This document shows positions 47,785 through 59,272 of a stretch of 64,000 nucleotides of DNA, piece after piece. Source of the DNA: Staphylotrichum longicolle. Lineage: Eukaryota > Ascomycota > Sordariomycetes > Sordariales > Chaetomiaceae. The stretch is taken from the NCBI GenBank assembly GCA_019096155.1, contig JAHCVI010000002.1, positions 3,906,001 to 3,970,000 on the forward strand, read 5' to 3'. The notes below the pieces were generated by a model, which was not told where the DNA came from, made no database searches, and was given only the letters and a program-made list of their open reading frames with translations. Position 1 is the stretch's first letter, and each line of letters begins with the position of its first letter. The position numbers and the translations under genes are program-made.

Positions 47785-48581
47785 TTAGAACTTGCCCCTC
47801 GCCAGGTTGCCCAGCATCAGCTTGCCCGTGACCCACGTGGTGCGCCACAGGGTGGGGAAGTCGAGGGTGCTCGAGAGGCCGTCGGCGAAGCCGAAGAAGA
47901 GCATGGGCGGGATCCAGCCGCGGGCGTACTCGAGCGCGAAGCAGCTGTCGGCCATCTTGTACTGCTTGACGGTGCCGCGGCGCAGGTGGTGGACGGAGCC
48001 CGGCGGGTAGACCTCGGGCTCGTACTCGCCCGGCACGTAGGCCGTCTGCGTGCCCGTCAGGATGTGGAAGTAGTCGTCGGCCGTGTGCCGGCCCGTGTGG
48101 CCCTCGGTGCCGACGGCCGTGCCGAAGATGATGAGGTACTCGGTGATGCCTAGGAGAGGAGAGGGAGGGTGTGTTAGTTGGGTGGGATGGGGAGAGATTG
48201 GGAGGCTGGGGTGGAGGGATGGAAGGGTGGAGGAAACGTACTGGCATGGATGATGTACATGGCGCCCATGGCACCGCCGGCATTGTTGAACATCCACTCC
48301 TCGTCGCGGTTGACGTAGCTCGTCAGGCTGACCTGGCCGCTCAGCTCCTCGACGATGAAGTTGACGATGGCGCGCGTGTCGTTGCCGTGGGCGGCGATGC
48401 CGCGCTGGGCCAGGTCGTGCAGCTGGTCCGTCTTGAAGATGTAGAAGCGCTCCAGGTTCTGCTCGAGCAGGTAGTAGACCGGGGTCAGCACGCCGAGCAG
48501 CACGGCGAAGATCTTGAGCCAGCTGCACGAGCTGCGCGAGGCGCCCGACGACGCCTGCTTCTGGGAGGATTTCGGTGCCAT
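47785..48581 (-). CDS. erg2: ERG2, C-8 sterol isomerase
   Basis: Exons 48581-48242 and 48149-47785 with a 92-bp intron (donor GTACGT, acceptor TAG) give 234 residues. An N-terminal membrane anchor (WLKIFAVLLGVLTPVYYLL, about 22-40) is followed by the ERG2/sigma1-receptor fold. Family marks: EEWMFNNAGGAMGAMYIIHA, ITEYLIIFGTAVGTEGHTGR, ADDYFHILTGTQTAYVPGEY, VYPPGSVHHLRRG and ALEYARGWIPPMLFFGFADG. The enzyme moves the sterol double bond from C8 to C7 in ergosterol synthesis at the endoplasmic reticulum. A 12-13 bp tandem duplication (47770-47794) covers the stop codon. The gene is divergent from CSL4. Confidence 0.96.
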
Positions 48582-49106
48582 TGCGACGGGCGTGGATGGC
48601 GGTGGGGATGGGGAGGGGTAAGGGGATGGAAGGAAGGGGGGATGGGGAAACAATCTGAACTCGAAGCCCAAGAAAACACAGACTGGGGTTTTATTAATGA
48701 GGGAAGTCTGCTCTGGCGCTGTCGCGCTTGCCCCTGGACCCCGAAGGAGCAGCGCAGAAGGAAAGCGGTGAGCTGGAAGAACCGGGGTTCGTATGCTGAT
48801 CGGTGGGGTTGCAGCACCAAACAAACGAATTACAAGCCAACTCCAATCCCAGTAAAGGACCCCTGTACGGCAGAATTCCCGTGCCTGAACTCACTTTTTG
48901 CTGCCTCTGTCGAACCATTCGGAACCCAAGTTCCCGACTGCTGCCAAGCATCCTGAATTCGCAAACCCGCATCCCGCGGAATCCATCCACCACAGGCCCA
49001 GCAAAGCATAGCAATCACCACCACAGCTGCCACAGACCCCCATCACGACGGCACATCAAATCCGACCCCAAGCGCCCTTCCTTCGGAAAAGAAAAAAGAC
49101 AAGACG
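48582..49106. promoter_or_regulatory. Divergent promoter region of ERG2 and CSL4
   Basis: 525 bp between start codons. The CSL4 side is CA/AG-rich and the ERG2 leader is pyrimidine-rich on its own strand. No sterol-response element was identified with confidence. Confidence 0.55.
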
Positions 49107-49873
49107 ATGACGACATCCCCCCCCACCCTCGCCATCCCAGGCCAACTCCTCGGCCCTTCCTCCCGCTTCCAGCCCGGCCCGGGCACGCACCTCCACGAAC
49201 ACAACCTCTACTCCTCCCTCCTCGGCCAAGTCCACATCACCCAGCCTCTCCGCGCCCCGGGTCCCGCCAAGCGCCTCACCAAGATCACCCCGGCCCCGGC
49301 GCCCGCCGAGCTGCCCACCATCTCTGTCGCGCCCTCATCGGCCGGGCGATCAACATCATCATCATCCGTCGGCGGGGAGGAATCGGCGCGGACGAGGAAG
49401 AAGAGGGAGGTCCTGCCCGAGGTGGGCAACGTGGTGCTGTGCCGGGTGGTGCGGATCACGCCGCGGCAGGCGGTGGTGGTGATCCTGGTGTGCGGGGAGA
49501 CGGTGCTGGAGGCCGAGTGGCAGGGCCTGATCCGGGTGCAGGACGTGCGTGCGACGGAGAAGGATCGGGTCAAGGTGTATGAGAGCTTCCGGCCGGGGGA
49601 TATTGTGCGGGCGGAGGTGGTAAGTCTTTTTCCTTTTGTTTTTGGTTTGGAGGTGGCCTTTGGGGGGTGAAGATGGTGAGGCTGGATGCTGATGGCGGAC
49701 AGATTTCGTTGGGCGACCAGACGAATTATTACCTGTCGACCGCGAGGAACGAATTGGGTGTTGTGTCGGCGATGAGCGAGGCTGGCAACACGATGACCCC
49801 GGTCAGTTGGAAGGAGTTTAGGGACCCGGAGACGGGAGTTACGGAGCTGAGGAAGGTTGCGAAGCCGCAGTGA
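49107..49873 (+). CDS. csl4: CSL4, RNA exosome cap subunit
   Basis: Exons 49107-49619 and 49703-49873 give 227 residues. The N-terminal domain has IPGQLLGP, GPGTHLHEHNLYSSLLG and VHITQ. A Ser/Ala-rich spacer leads to the S1-like OB domain (LPEVGNVVLCRVVRITPRQA, VVVILVCGE, GLIRVQDVRATEKDRVKVYE, SFRPGDIVRAEV). After the intron comes ISLGDQTNYYLSTARNELGV, the C-terminal conserved block ending in a PVSWKEF segment. Csl4 is one of the three S1/KH cap proteins of the nuclear and cytoplasmic 3'-5' exosome. Length is slightly below the usual 250-300. Confidence 0.94.
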
Positions 49874-50776
49874 AGCTGGGCTCTACTGGTGGCTTGGGTC
49901 ACCGTATCATATCTCGGCACTTCATTGCATCGATTGACGGCTATCGAGCCAAGCCGTGAAGCCGTCTCGACTTGGGGATCAATCGCAGTATTCCCCTCGC
50001 GCCAGAACAACCATCACTCCGCGGCCAGATGCTGGCTGCATGTTGAGGCATCAAGAGCTCAAATGATGTTGACTCGGCAGTTGGGTTCTGTTTATGGGCC
50101 TGTGTCAATGGCACATCAGCGCCCGAGGGCATCATTGCTGCCATCCGCCTCCTGATAGAAGAGGGCATTTCAAATCTCAGCGTTGAAGGCCAAGTCATGT
50201 ATGAGAGGATTAGTATGGAGGATCAGACAGGCTCTGCTGGCATCGATTAGACAGCAGTGAGCCGCATAGTAGCGGTGCATGGCTCCGTGCATGACAAGCA
50301 CGCGCTAGCACCCAATATCAGGGTTCATGGCGGGACCAGACTCTCCAGGCCAATCAGCGGGACAGCGGTACCTGCAGCAACTTTGCCTTCAGTAGTTATT
50401 TGCCACGTTCAACCAGTAGCCTCGGGGTACCTCAGGGTACTCAGCCCTGCCCCGGATTTGATCGAGTGGTTGTGCTCGGTATGCGCCGTCGATCGTGGGG
50501 CTCAGCAATGCAGAACAATGCGCAAACGTCAGCGCAAACACTGTGATCCCTGGATGCCAAGAACCAGCCACCCCTCCCATGGTGCCGCCCGCCTTCAGCC
50601 CTTTTTCACAAGGGGACTTACTTGGCTTGCTGCCAGCTGGACTTGGACTGAGACAACACAGCACACCCTCAACGCCGCTCTCGGCGCTTTGCTGCCACGA
50701 ACATCCCGAAAAGTCGAGGGCAACATCACATCCAAAGGGTGCTCTCACAAAACACTCGAGTCAGCCTTCACGAGCC
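49874..50776. other. Intergenic region between CSL4 and the SEC2-like gene
   Basis: About 0.9 kb with the CSL4 3' UTR and the promoter of the SEC2-like gene. No gene recognised. The SEC2-like frame is open upstream to 50495, but there is no conserved sequence in that part. Confidence 0.45.
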
Positions 50777-51806
50777 ATGAGTGCTGCCGCAACCATGGCC
50801 GTCGCAAGTCCAGGCACCTTGACGACTGCCCCGGCGGCACCCTGCTGCCCGAAGTGCGGATTCCTCGCAGACCCGCCGCTCTTTGAGGACTTCAGAGAGT
50901 CGCAAGCCGTCCTGGCCAACGCGAACAAGCAGATTGCAGACCTCGAAGCCCAGGTCCGCCTGCTCAACCAAAAGGCATCCGCCGCCGTCGACCGCTGGGC
51001 CGACTACGAAGACGAAATCTCCAAGCTGCGCGCCCAGCTCGAAGCCCGTCCACAAACGCCAGCAGCACAATCATCACCAACAAAACAACAACAGCAACAA
51101 CAACACCACGCCTCCCTCCCCACCCCGCCCAGCTCCGCAGCCGGCCTCCCAACGCCCTCCCCCTCGCGCGCCTCCTTCCTCACCACCAGCGCCGCAACCC
51201 GCATCTCCGCCTCCTCTCCCGCAAATCCCCTCCACCACCCCCAGTCCCAACCCTCAAACGCCTCCCCACCGCACCCCCAAACACTACCACCTCCCCCCAC
51301 CCACTCACACCCACCCGCTCCGCCCGGGCCCGCTCCCCAGCCCGATCCCCTCCCTCCCTTCCTCCTTCACCTACCCCCCCGACCCCCCCTCCACCGGCAA
51401 CCCAACCGCCACAACAACCCAAACTCACACTCACCCCCACTCCCCGCTCTCCCCGCCCCCCTCCCTGCCCACCTCCGCCCAGCTGACGACCGAGGACCTC
51501 CTCTCGGCGCTCTCGCGCGAGCAGGCCCTGCGCCGCCAGGCCGAGGGCCGCCTGCACGACACGAGCCGCGAGGTCGAGGAGCTGAGCGTCAGCCTGTTCG
51601 AGCAGGCCAACGAGATGGTCGCGGCGGAGCGGCGGGCGCGCGCCCAGCTCGAGGCGCGGGTCGGCGAGCTGGAGCGGCGCGAGGGGGACAAGAGGCGGCG
51701 GCTGGAGAGGCTGGAGAGGGCGGTGGGGAGGATCGAGAGGGTGAGGGGGGTGTTGGGGGAGATGGATGGGAATGCTGGGAGTGGGGGTTTGGGAGGCCGG
51801 GGTTGA
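50777..51806 (+). CDS. SEC2-type Rab GEF (frame-broken in a C-rich linker)
   Basis: The N-terminal part (50777-51190) encodes CCPKCGFLADPPLFEDF followed by a coiled coil (ANANKQIADLEAQVRLLNQK). The C-terminal part (51480-51806), in another frame, encodes EDLLSALSREQALRRQAEGR, EVEELSVSLFEQANEMVAAE and ERRARAQLE. The LFEQANEMVA text is the hallmark of the Sec2 GEF domain, the coiled-coil exchange factor for the secretory Rab Sec4. Between them is a C-rich, Pro-rich linker. A third frame there reads LLSRKSPPPPPVPTLK directly after TSAATRISA, which suggests two separate -1 shifts, near 51205 and between about 51350 and 51480. A 97-bp intron (51244-51340, donor GTCCCA) would also restore phase but has a poor donor. 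An indel of technical origin seems likeliest. Confidence 0.72.
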
Positions 51807-52315
51807 GGGAGGGGGTGAGGAAGGGGTAGAGGTAAAGGGGAAGGATGGCGGGAGAAGGATGGGGGGAGGAGAGTTGGAGAGTATTGAGGAGTATGTGGAG
51901 GAAGGGCGAGGTTTCTTTTGAAGGGATGGGGTTTGAAAAAAGTCCGGACTGGGATATGATACCGGATAGATTGGGTGCGGTCATGACTTTATGAACGGGA
52001 TTGCATGGAGGGAAAGGGGGAAATGGGGCAAGATTCCTAGAGACAACAAATTCGAACAGGATGCATGGATACGGACACAAGGTTGGATGGAGTTGAAATG
52101 TTTTATTATCCCGTTTCCAAAAATGCGCAACGCTATCTAGATCAGATCTCGCAAAATGCGCCCCAATGATACCCGCTTCAAACAGCAAGGCCCAGAGACG
52201 GGGGTTTTATCACCCCTCACTGGAAGACGGCGGCCTTAGTCGTTCACTGAGGAGTAAATAGTCGAGTACGACCCCGTCTCGTGCGCGGACTCTAAGTGGA
52301 GACCGCCGATGCGCC
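51807..52315. other. Convergent intergenic region, SEC2-like and PUS4
   Basis: About 0.5 kb holding two facing 3' ends. It begins GA/GGA-rich on the plus strand. No gene recognised. Confidence 0.5.
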
Positions 52316-53831
52316 CTATGCGCTCGCAGCCGCAGCGGCTTGCCCCTCTTCTACCTTTGTACTGGCTGGCTCGGGCGCAGACGCAGGCTCTGCCGCTTTG
52401 GCATCCTCGGCAGGCTTGGTCTCCTCCGGCTGAGTCTCCTCCGGTTTGCTCTCTTCGGGCTTGCTCTCCCCCGTCTCTGCTGGCGGGCTTGACTCCTCGC
52501 TCCCCTTGGACTCCGGCGCGGCCTGTGGGTTGTTCCACAGGTCCAACATGCTCCGCAGCTTCGGTCCCCAGACGTCCTCCCCCTTATGGAGCTCATCGTA
52601 CTCGATGCAGTTCGCGCTGCCCAGCACAAACTGGCCCTGCCGCGTCCGGCTCAGCTCCGCCATCATGGCGCCGCACCCGAGCTTCTCCCCCAGATCGTGA
52701 CACAAGCTGCGCACGTAGAACCCCGACGTCACGGTCATCCTGATCTTGGCGGCCGGCGGGCCCTTGCCCTCCCAGGGCGGCGGCGTATCTGGCGCCGGCG
52801 GCGGGGGGATCAGGTCCGACCCCCTCCCCTTGGGCGGCAGCTTCCCCAGCGCACCCGACATCAGCGGCTCGGCGCCGCCCTCGTTGGTCTTCTTCCGCTT
52901 GGCGGCCGGCGGCTGCTGCTCGTCGCTGACGAGGCCGTCGACGCGCTCCTCGGCCTCGCGCTTCTTGCTGTTGTACTCGGCTTGTGCCTTGGTCTCCTCC
53001 TCTTGCTGTTCCGGGGTGAGCTTGCTGGCCCCTTCATCCCCGTCGGCGTTGCCGGCGACCTGCCGCTTGGCAACGCGCCACACCGAGTCAACGAGATTCT
53101 TCTCGGCCTGCTCGGCCTCCTCGGTCGGCCACCGGTGGTTGTGCGTGCCGGGCTCGTACCACTCGACCAGCTCGAGATCCGTCACCTCGACCTCGCGCGT
53201 CTCGATCTCGCGCGGGATGGGCTTGCCCTCGCGCGCGTACTCGTAGAGCGGCTTGCCCGCCATCTTGAGCGCCGAGTAGAGCGGCGGCATCTGCCGGATC
53301 TTGCCGCGGAAGCCCTCGAGGGCCGTCTCGGCGGCCTCGCGCGTGACGTCGTCATAGGGGCTCTTCTTGATGATGCGGCCCGTGCGGTCGTAGGTGTCGG
53401 TGCTGGCGCCGAAGAGGACGACCGTCTCGTACGTCTTGGTGCAGTTGAGGAAATTCTGGAGCGACTTGGTGCCCTTGCCGACGCCGAGGATGAGGACGCC
53501 CGTGGCGAGCGGGTCAAGGGTGCCGCCGTGGCCCATCTTGACCTTCATCTCCTGCTTGGCCTTGCTGCGGCGCTTTTTCTGGAAGCGCGATTCCTTCTCG
53601 CGCAGGGCGCGGTCTTGTTCGAGGAGGGGCGCGAAGAGGGCCGAGGGGTTGAAGGTGTGCTGGCAGTCGCGGATGACCTGGGCAGAGCTCATGCCAAAGG
53701 GCTTGTTAATGGCTGGGGATTTACCATTAGCGACGAGAGCTCCACGGTGTTGCCGCATAAGGGAAGTACACACCGAACACGCCCTCAATCACCTTGTTGG
53801 CAGCCATCTTTGCAAACCCAGGAATCCTCAT
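52316..53831 (-). CDS. pus4: PUS4/TruB-type tRNA pseudouridine-55 synthase
   Basis: Exons 53831-53774 and 53712-52316 with a 61-bp intron give about 484 residues. The junction reads VIEGVF/AINKPFGMSSAQVIRD, the start of the TruB fold. The catalytic motif GHGGTLDPLATGVLILGVG contains the conserved Asp. Later blocks are GASTDTYDRTGRI, MPPLYSALKMAGKPLYEYAR, SGFYVRSLCHDLGEKLGCGA and LSRTRQGQFVL. The enzyme makes the universal pseudouridine 55 in the tRNA T loop. A charged insertion (about 230-330) splits the fold, and the tail is an Ala/Pro/Glu repeat (ESKPEESKPEETQPEETKPA). The ATG at 53807 (MAANK) is an alternative start. The gene is divergent from the RFTS gene. Confidence 0.92.
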
Positions 53832-54433
53832 GGGGGGGGTCAATAATGGAATTGAAGGCTCATAGACCGTGGCAGGGCCAAAACCAGCCTGCCCTTGGCC
53901 AAAGACAACAGGATTGGCTCAGAATTGGTGAGGTTGCGGCGTTACCCAAGATGCTGGTGGTGATGCGCCAGGAATTTTTGGGAGGGACGACCTGGGCGAT
54001 CGCAGGCGCTTTGCGAAGTTTCCACGGGCTGTTATCGATTGGAGTGGAAACCTTGCAGGGTAAATGGGCCAAGTACTCGAGACTTTATGAATAGCGCGAC
54101 AAGACCCATCTTTGTGCGGGATTGGCTTGTTGCTCAGGTCTCCAGTACTTTTACCCACTGAAGCTGAACCCCACTTGCTCTCACCCGGGCCGTGGTCGCG
54201 TGGAGAGCGTGTGTCCCCCGACCGCGTAAAGAGCTGGACTTGGACCGTTACCATCCAGCAACTCCAATTCTGCTGCATTTCCAGCCGTTTCAACCAACTT
54301 ACTTTAGGCGCACTCGTTTCATCGCCCACTATACCCGACTCTACCTTGAAATCTTCAAACCCTCCATTCCAGCTAATATGCTTTGTTTTGAGACTGTCCC
54401 AGGATCCAACTAAATATCGAACAGTCGTTCACG
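53832..54433. promoter_or_regulatory. Divergent promoter region of PUS4 and the RFTS gene
   Basis: About 600 bp between start codons. No motif stands out and no further gene is recognised. Confidence 0.5.
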
Positions 54434-56842
54434 ATGGTGGGCCGACCCCGAAGGCGGAGGGCGTCTTCGACCTCGACGATCGCAATCGCCGCGACCTCCC
54501 AAACTCGGTACATGAAAGAGTCGTCTTTCTTGAAACCGAGACCTCCGAAAGTCCCGACCAACGACTGGCCTTCCTACGTCCTCAACGATGCCACCATCTA
54601 CCGAAGCGATGGGAAAACACTCGCCAACCCGCTCCTCGTGCAGCTTGAAGGGAGCCTCGTTGTTCGCGGTTGTGCCGAGGTTGACGACGCCAGCCTTTTC
54701 TCCAACTGTAAGCAAAAGTCTAGGCTACTGGACTCGCCGGGTGGCACGGTGCTAACGAGATCCTGCATCCAGTGGTTCGGCCGAGTGTGAGGTCTGCTCA
54801 CATCGAAATCCCCTTCTCAGACCTCTATTCGATCGGAGACGGTCCGATAACCCTCTGGGTCTCGGGCGCCTCTGGCTGGTTTGAGATACGGCCTTCGGCC
54901 AAATATCAAGCCATGTACGACCAAGCTCGAGAGGCAATTGCTTTCTACTACTGCGCTTTAGAGGTGCACGAACAATACAACGAGGCTTGTCGAGGAAAGA
55001 AGAAGGCAAGAAGGCCGAGTCCCCCGACTTTTGATGACGTCTACCTCAGGTACGCCGTCAGGGTTGGTGACGGCATCGTGCGCCATGAGGCCGAGGCTCT
55101 GTGCAACAAATGGGCGCCGTTCCTGATCTCGCATTTTGATAAGGAGGAAGAACTGGACTGGACCGATACCCCTTTTGCCAAGTCGCTGCGCAGCTCGCGC
55201 CCGGTAGGCATGGCCTGCAGTCGTTGCTGCGTACGTATTGCTAATAGTGGACAGGATGTGGTGAAGCGGATTGCCGACGTTGCGAACGGCTTGATTCCTC
55301 CTCCTCCTCCTCCGCCGCCCCCGGAAACCCAGGATTCAGAGGAAGAAGAAGCCCCGCCGAAACGGAGAAGCAGGTCCGCCAAGGCGAGCAGCCGGAACAG
55401 CGAAGTTGAAGATGAGCGGCGAAGTCTCGCCTTGGGCCGCTCCCGCAGCCCGCCGCAGCCAAAACCAGCCAGCAAAGCGGTTCCCAGGATGATCGAAACC
55501 CCCGTACCGTTGCCAGAGAAGTACAGGCAGTTCACTCAGCCGGCGAGTTCGAAGTCGTCGCCGGCCCCCGTCGATACGCCCAAAGGAACGCTGAACGAAC
55601 CACCCATGGCCGCTGGTGATGCCGAGTCCGAGTCCCCCGTTGACCGTCTGCTTGCTGTCCTCCAAGAAATCGCGAGAGACACGGACCTCAACAAGGCCGC
55701 GCCGTCCAAGATTCACAACAAGGTGTTCTTCATGTGCAAAATTCGCCATTACAGCGAGTCCAAGCACATCCTTGCCTACTATGCCAAGGACCTTCTGCCA
55801 CGTCTCGGTGTCGAGTGGAAGGGTACTCTTGGGTATAACTGGCTCAAGAACGCTGCACAGCAACCGTGGAAACCGACAGAGCTCACAAATCCCGAAAACA
55901 TTCCTGCGCAGACATTGCGGCGGGCGAAGTCCGTCCCTAAACAAGACTCGTCGGCGAACCCCGCTACCACGCTTCCCCCGACCATCAATCTCAAAGCCAT
56001 AGCCAAGAAAGCGGTACATGAAGAGAGCGAGGGCGATTCGGAAGACTATTCTTCTACGGCGGCGCCTGTGCGCGGCCGCATGTCTGGCAAAAACGCAGGC
56101 CTGCGTCTGGTGTCCAGCACCTCCCAGAAACGGCCCCGTGCAGACCTGGATGATCAAGCCAACGGAGGCCGCAGGGGTAGGAAATCCGCCAAGCTTAGCC
56201 ATCAATCCAGCGATGAGGATGAGGAGATGGAGGATGCCGAGGATACAAGCGACGATGACGTTGCTGCTGGCGAGGAGATGGGCGTTGGGTCCCGTCTTCC
56301 TCTGCCCGACGGTGCGATCCGTGTGGTTGTGCACGCCGAGAGGATTCCCACGACATCTCCGAAGGGACCCGACGGCACCTGGACGTGTGAGCAGGAGGGC
56401 TGCGCTTATGTCGTCAGGTCGGCAGACGAACAGGATGCGCAAGAGCTGATCCAGGCCCATTTCCGGGACCACGAGGCGCAGGCCGACAAGATCAACCTGG
56501 CGGTCAAGGAGAGCCGCGGCCACATGCCCATCAAGTACGCCTATTTCCCCCCCATTCTTCTTCTCGTCCACATGCATCCCTCCTCTTCAGGCACATAGTG
56601 CGGGACGTAGCCTCATCCAACAAGTCGTTGGCGAGCGATTGATTCTACCTATCATTCAGGCGTCTCGTCATTTTCCACATATCCACCTTCGCAGGCAGTC
56701 ATCAACAACTTTGACGCTAATTCTTGACAGTCATCTCCTCAGCAAGATCCAGGCACTCGGCAAGGCTGCCCTGTTCAGGAAACAGGAAACAGTCAACGGG
56801 GAGCCTGTCCCGGCACCTGTCAAGCGGCGGTTGCTGATTTAA
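54434..56842 (+). CDS. RFTS-domain protein, candidate Raf2/Clr7/DIM-7 heterochromatin factor
   Basis: Exons 54434-54707, 54773-55203, 55255-56534 and 56731-56842 give about 698 residues; phases agree and introns 2 and 3 have good CTAAT branch sites. The N-terminal 200 residues match the replication-foci targeting (DNMT1-RFD) fold: NDWPSYVLNDATIYRSDGKT, LVQLEGSLVVRGCAE, IEIPFSDLYSIGDGPITLWV and WFEIRPSAKYQAMYDQAREA. A central block (SPVDRLLAVLQEIARDTD, IHNKVFFMCKIRHYSESKHI) and a C-terminal C2H2-like finger (CEQEGCAYVVRS...HFRDH) follow, ending in INHLLSKIQALGKAALFRKQ. In fission yeast, Raf2 has an RFTS domain and belongs to the Cul4-Clr4 H3K9 methyltransferase complex; Neurospora DIM-7 is the reported counterpart. 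That assignment here is inference, and no methyltransferase domain is present. It is nuclear by expectation. Confidence 0.75.
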
Positions 56843-57188
56843 GGGCGTCCAGTGGGTCTTTGTTGAAAGCGCTTTCTGTTTTTGTTTTTGATCGTGTAGT
56901 ACTACGATACCCGTGCATACCACAGCAGAGGATACAGGTGTTCATGGCAGGTAGGAGTGGGTCACTGAGATGGTCAAGGCGTTTCCGGAGGGTGTCGTGG
57001 GTTGCCCTTGATCATTCAACGGAAGGACGGTGCGATGGACGGGTCCATCGATCGATCTGGTGTGGGCTTTCTTGAGACAAGCCAACACATGGCAAGGAGC
57101 TACTTTGCTATCTCGCAGATGTCGCTGTTTCGCCACGCAAAGTGATCTTCATGGTGTCCCTATACCTCCGATTCCCATCGTTGTCTCG
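56843..57188. other. Convergent intergenic region
   Basis: 346 bp between the facing 3' ends of the RFTS gene and the methyltransferase gene. Nothing recognisable. Confidence 0.5.
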
Positions 57189-58758
57189 TCATGGCTTAGC
57201 AAACGACATGACGGCATACCGGAAACTCCCATTTGCGTAGCCCCTCCGCATGGCGCGGAAGGCCTGCAGGAAGGCGATGCCATCCCGCCCCTGGCTGAAG
57301 GCGAACGCCCACAGCGAGGGGTTCTGCACCAGCGACCACGAGATGTCCCTGCTGCAGTCAGCACCGCATCCTCAATATTGAAGGAGAATTTACATACCAC
57401 GTCTTGCTCACATCCGCACTGATATCCTTGGGCGGGCTGAGCACTTTCAACCCGGCGGTCGTCGCCAGGTCGACGTACTCTTGCTGCGTGCACAGCGGCG
57501 GGAGCAGCATGCCGTCTGTCCGTCCTCGGTCAGCTCATCACCACCATCAACCCTTTCAAAAACCAAACGTAACAAGGGCAAGGGAGGAAAAGAAGAGGAG
57601 GAGGAAGAGAAGAAAAACGAACCCTCAATCGGCTTCACATCCGCCTCAAACTCGGCCTTGCTCAACCCTTCCTGCTTGAACCAATCGGCCAGCACCAACT
57701 TGCCCCCCGGCCGCAGCAGCTGCTGCGCGTTGCGGAAGAAGAGCGCCTTGTTGGGGAAGTGGGACAGCGCCTCCGAGATCCAGACAATGTCGAACCCCTC
57801 GGCCTTCTCCCCGCCGTCGCCGTCCTTCTCCTCTCCATCGGCGACGTTCTTCCCGCCACCCCCACCACCGGAAGAAAAGTACTCCCCCATCTTCTCGGCG
57901 TCGAGCTCGAGGAAGCGCACCCTGCCGCCCTTGGCGCCCACGCCGATGAACCCTTGCTCCTTTTCCCTTTCCATTACCGCCCCGCCGCCATCCTGCTGCT
58001 GCTGCTGCTGCGCATCCCCGGCGATGCCCTTCCCGTCGTCATCGCCTCCCGTCCCCGTCCCCGCAGCCCCGTTCCCCGCAGTCTTGAGACTCAACCGCCG
58101 CGCAATCGCCACCTGCTTCCCGGAGATGGTGATGCCCGTCACGCTCGCGCCCAGCGCGCTCGCCAGGTAGCGCGTGGTGCCGCCGACGCCGCAGCCGACG
58201 TCGAGGACGCGCAGCTGTTGTGGCTGCTGCTGCTGCCCGGCGGCGGCGGCGCCGCCGGAACCGTCAGTGGCGGTGGCGGAGACGATGCTGCCCGCGGCGG
58301 TGGTGGTGGTGGCCAGGCTGCTGCTGGGGGCGGGCGCCTCGAGCTGGGCGGTGGAGAGGAGCAGGTGGATCAGGTTGAGCTGGGCCGTCTCCTTGGTGTC
58401 GGTCGCCTTGGAGGACGGGGTCGGCCAGTACCCGTGGTGGATGTGTTCGCCCCTGGATGGGGAGGTTGAGTGAGTGAGTGAGTGAAAATGAGTTTGAGTA
58501 TGAGTTTGAGGATGAGTTTGAGTGCGGGGTTGGATGGGGGGAGATGAGTGAGGGAGAGGATGGCTGAGTGAGGAGAAATGCATACCACAGATTCAGATAG
58601 TAGTCGCTGGCCAGGTCGTAGTGCAGCTTGATGCGGTCCTTGAGCGCCTGCATGGTGGTGTGGGCGAGGCCTAGCGGCGTGTCGTACTGCTTGCTGAGGT
58701 CGGTGGTCTCATCGGCGGCAGGTTTGGACTGTTTGGCGGTGTCGGTTTGGGCGGACAT
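57189..58758 (-). CDS. SAM-dependent methyltransferase, tocopherol-methyltransferase-like
   Basis: Exons 58758-58586, 58452-57623, 57515-57398 and 57348-57189 give about 426 residues; introns of 133, 107 and 49 bp keep phase. The N-terminus reads LKDRIKLHYDLASDYYLNLW and, across intron 1, GEHIHHGYWP, typical of the gamma-tocopherol/sterol methyltransferase-like class. Motif I is VLDVGCGVGGTTRYLA. Later come FDIVWISEALSHFPNKALFF and LLRPGGKLVLADWFKQEGLS, then EDGMLLPPLCTQQEYVDLAT in exon 3. Exon 4 ends in FLQAFRAMRRGYANGSFRYA. Several Gly/Gln/Ala-rich insertions (poly-Gln, poly-Gly) lengthen the loops between motifs. A small-molecule substrate is likely but cannot be named. Confidence 0.82.
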
Positions 58759-59272
58759 GTTGGCGGCTTGCTGATTGAGGTTTGTGGTGAGGTGTGAGGT
58801 GTCAAGATTCAACGGGGCTTCGATAGTAAATTGAGGCGGGCGAAAAAACACGGGAAGCTGGTGCAACGTGCAACAGTTGCGGTAAATAGACGCGACGTGA
58901 CTTCCTGTGATCGTCCCGCACACGCACACGCACACCGATCGATCCCCAGGAAGCCACCTCGGTACCTCCCCTGGCTCGATGACGCTTGCCTGCAGGTCTC
59001 AGCCCAAACTGGGCAGGTTGGCCGTGGATTCTCAACACTGCTTCCCCTGACCAATCATCTTACACCAATCGCCAGTGTCGCTCCACATCCATCCCAAAAG
59101 CACAGGTGAAGACTGTCGTGACTGATTTACACTGTCTACCCCGTCCAAAATCAAGATTCAACTGTACGCTGCTAGACTGACGATGGATGATTTTGCGCAT
59201 GACACCATAAAAAGAATAACAAAGTGTCACCCTGCCAGGCTCCGAGTAGAATAGGGGGCAGGAGCAAAAGAT

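Noticed and set aside
52586..54094. 502-codon ORF on the plus strand opposite PUS4
   Set aside because: A GC-rich antisense shadow of a clear PUS4 gene; its Leu/Arg-rich sequence shows no domain.
55231..55254. GTACGT donor with the nearby acceptor in the RFTS gene
   Set aside because: The intron would be only 24 bases; the GTAGGC donor at 55204 gives a normal 51-bp intron in phase 0.
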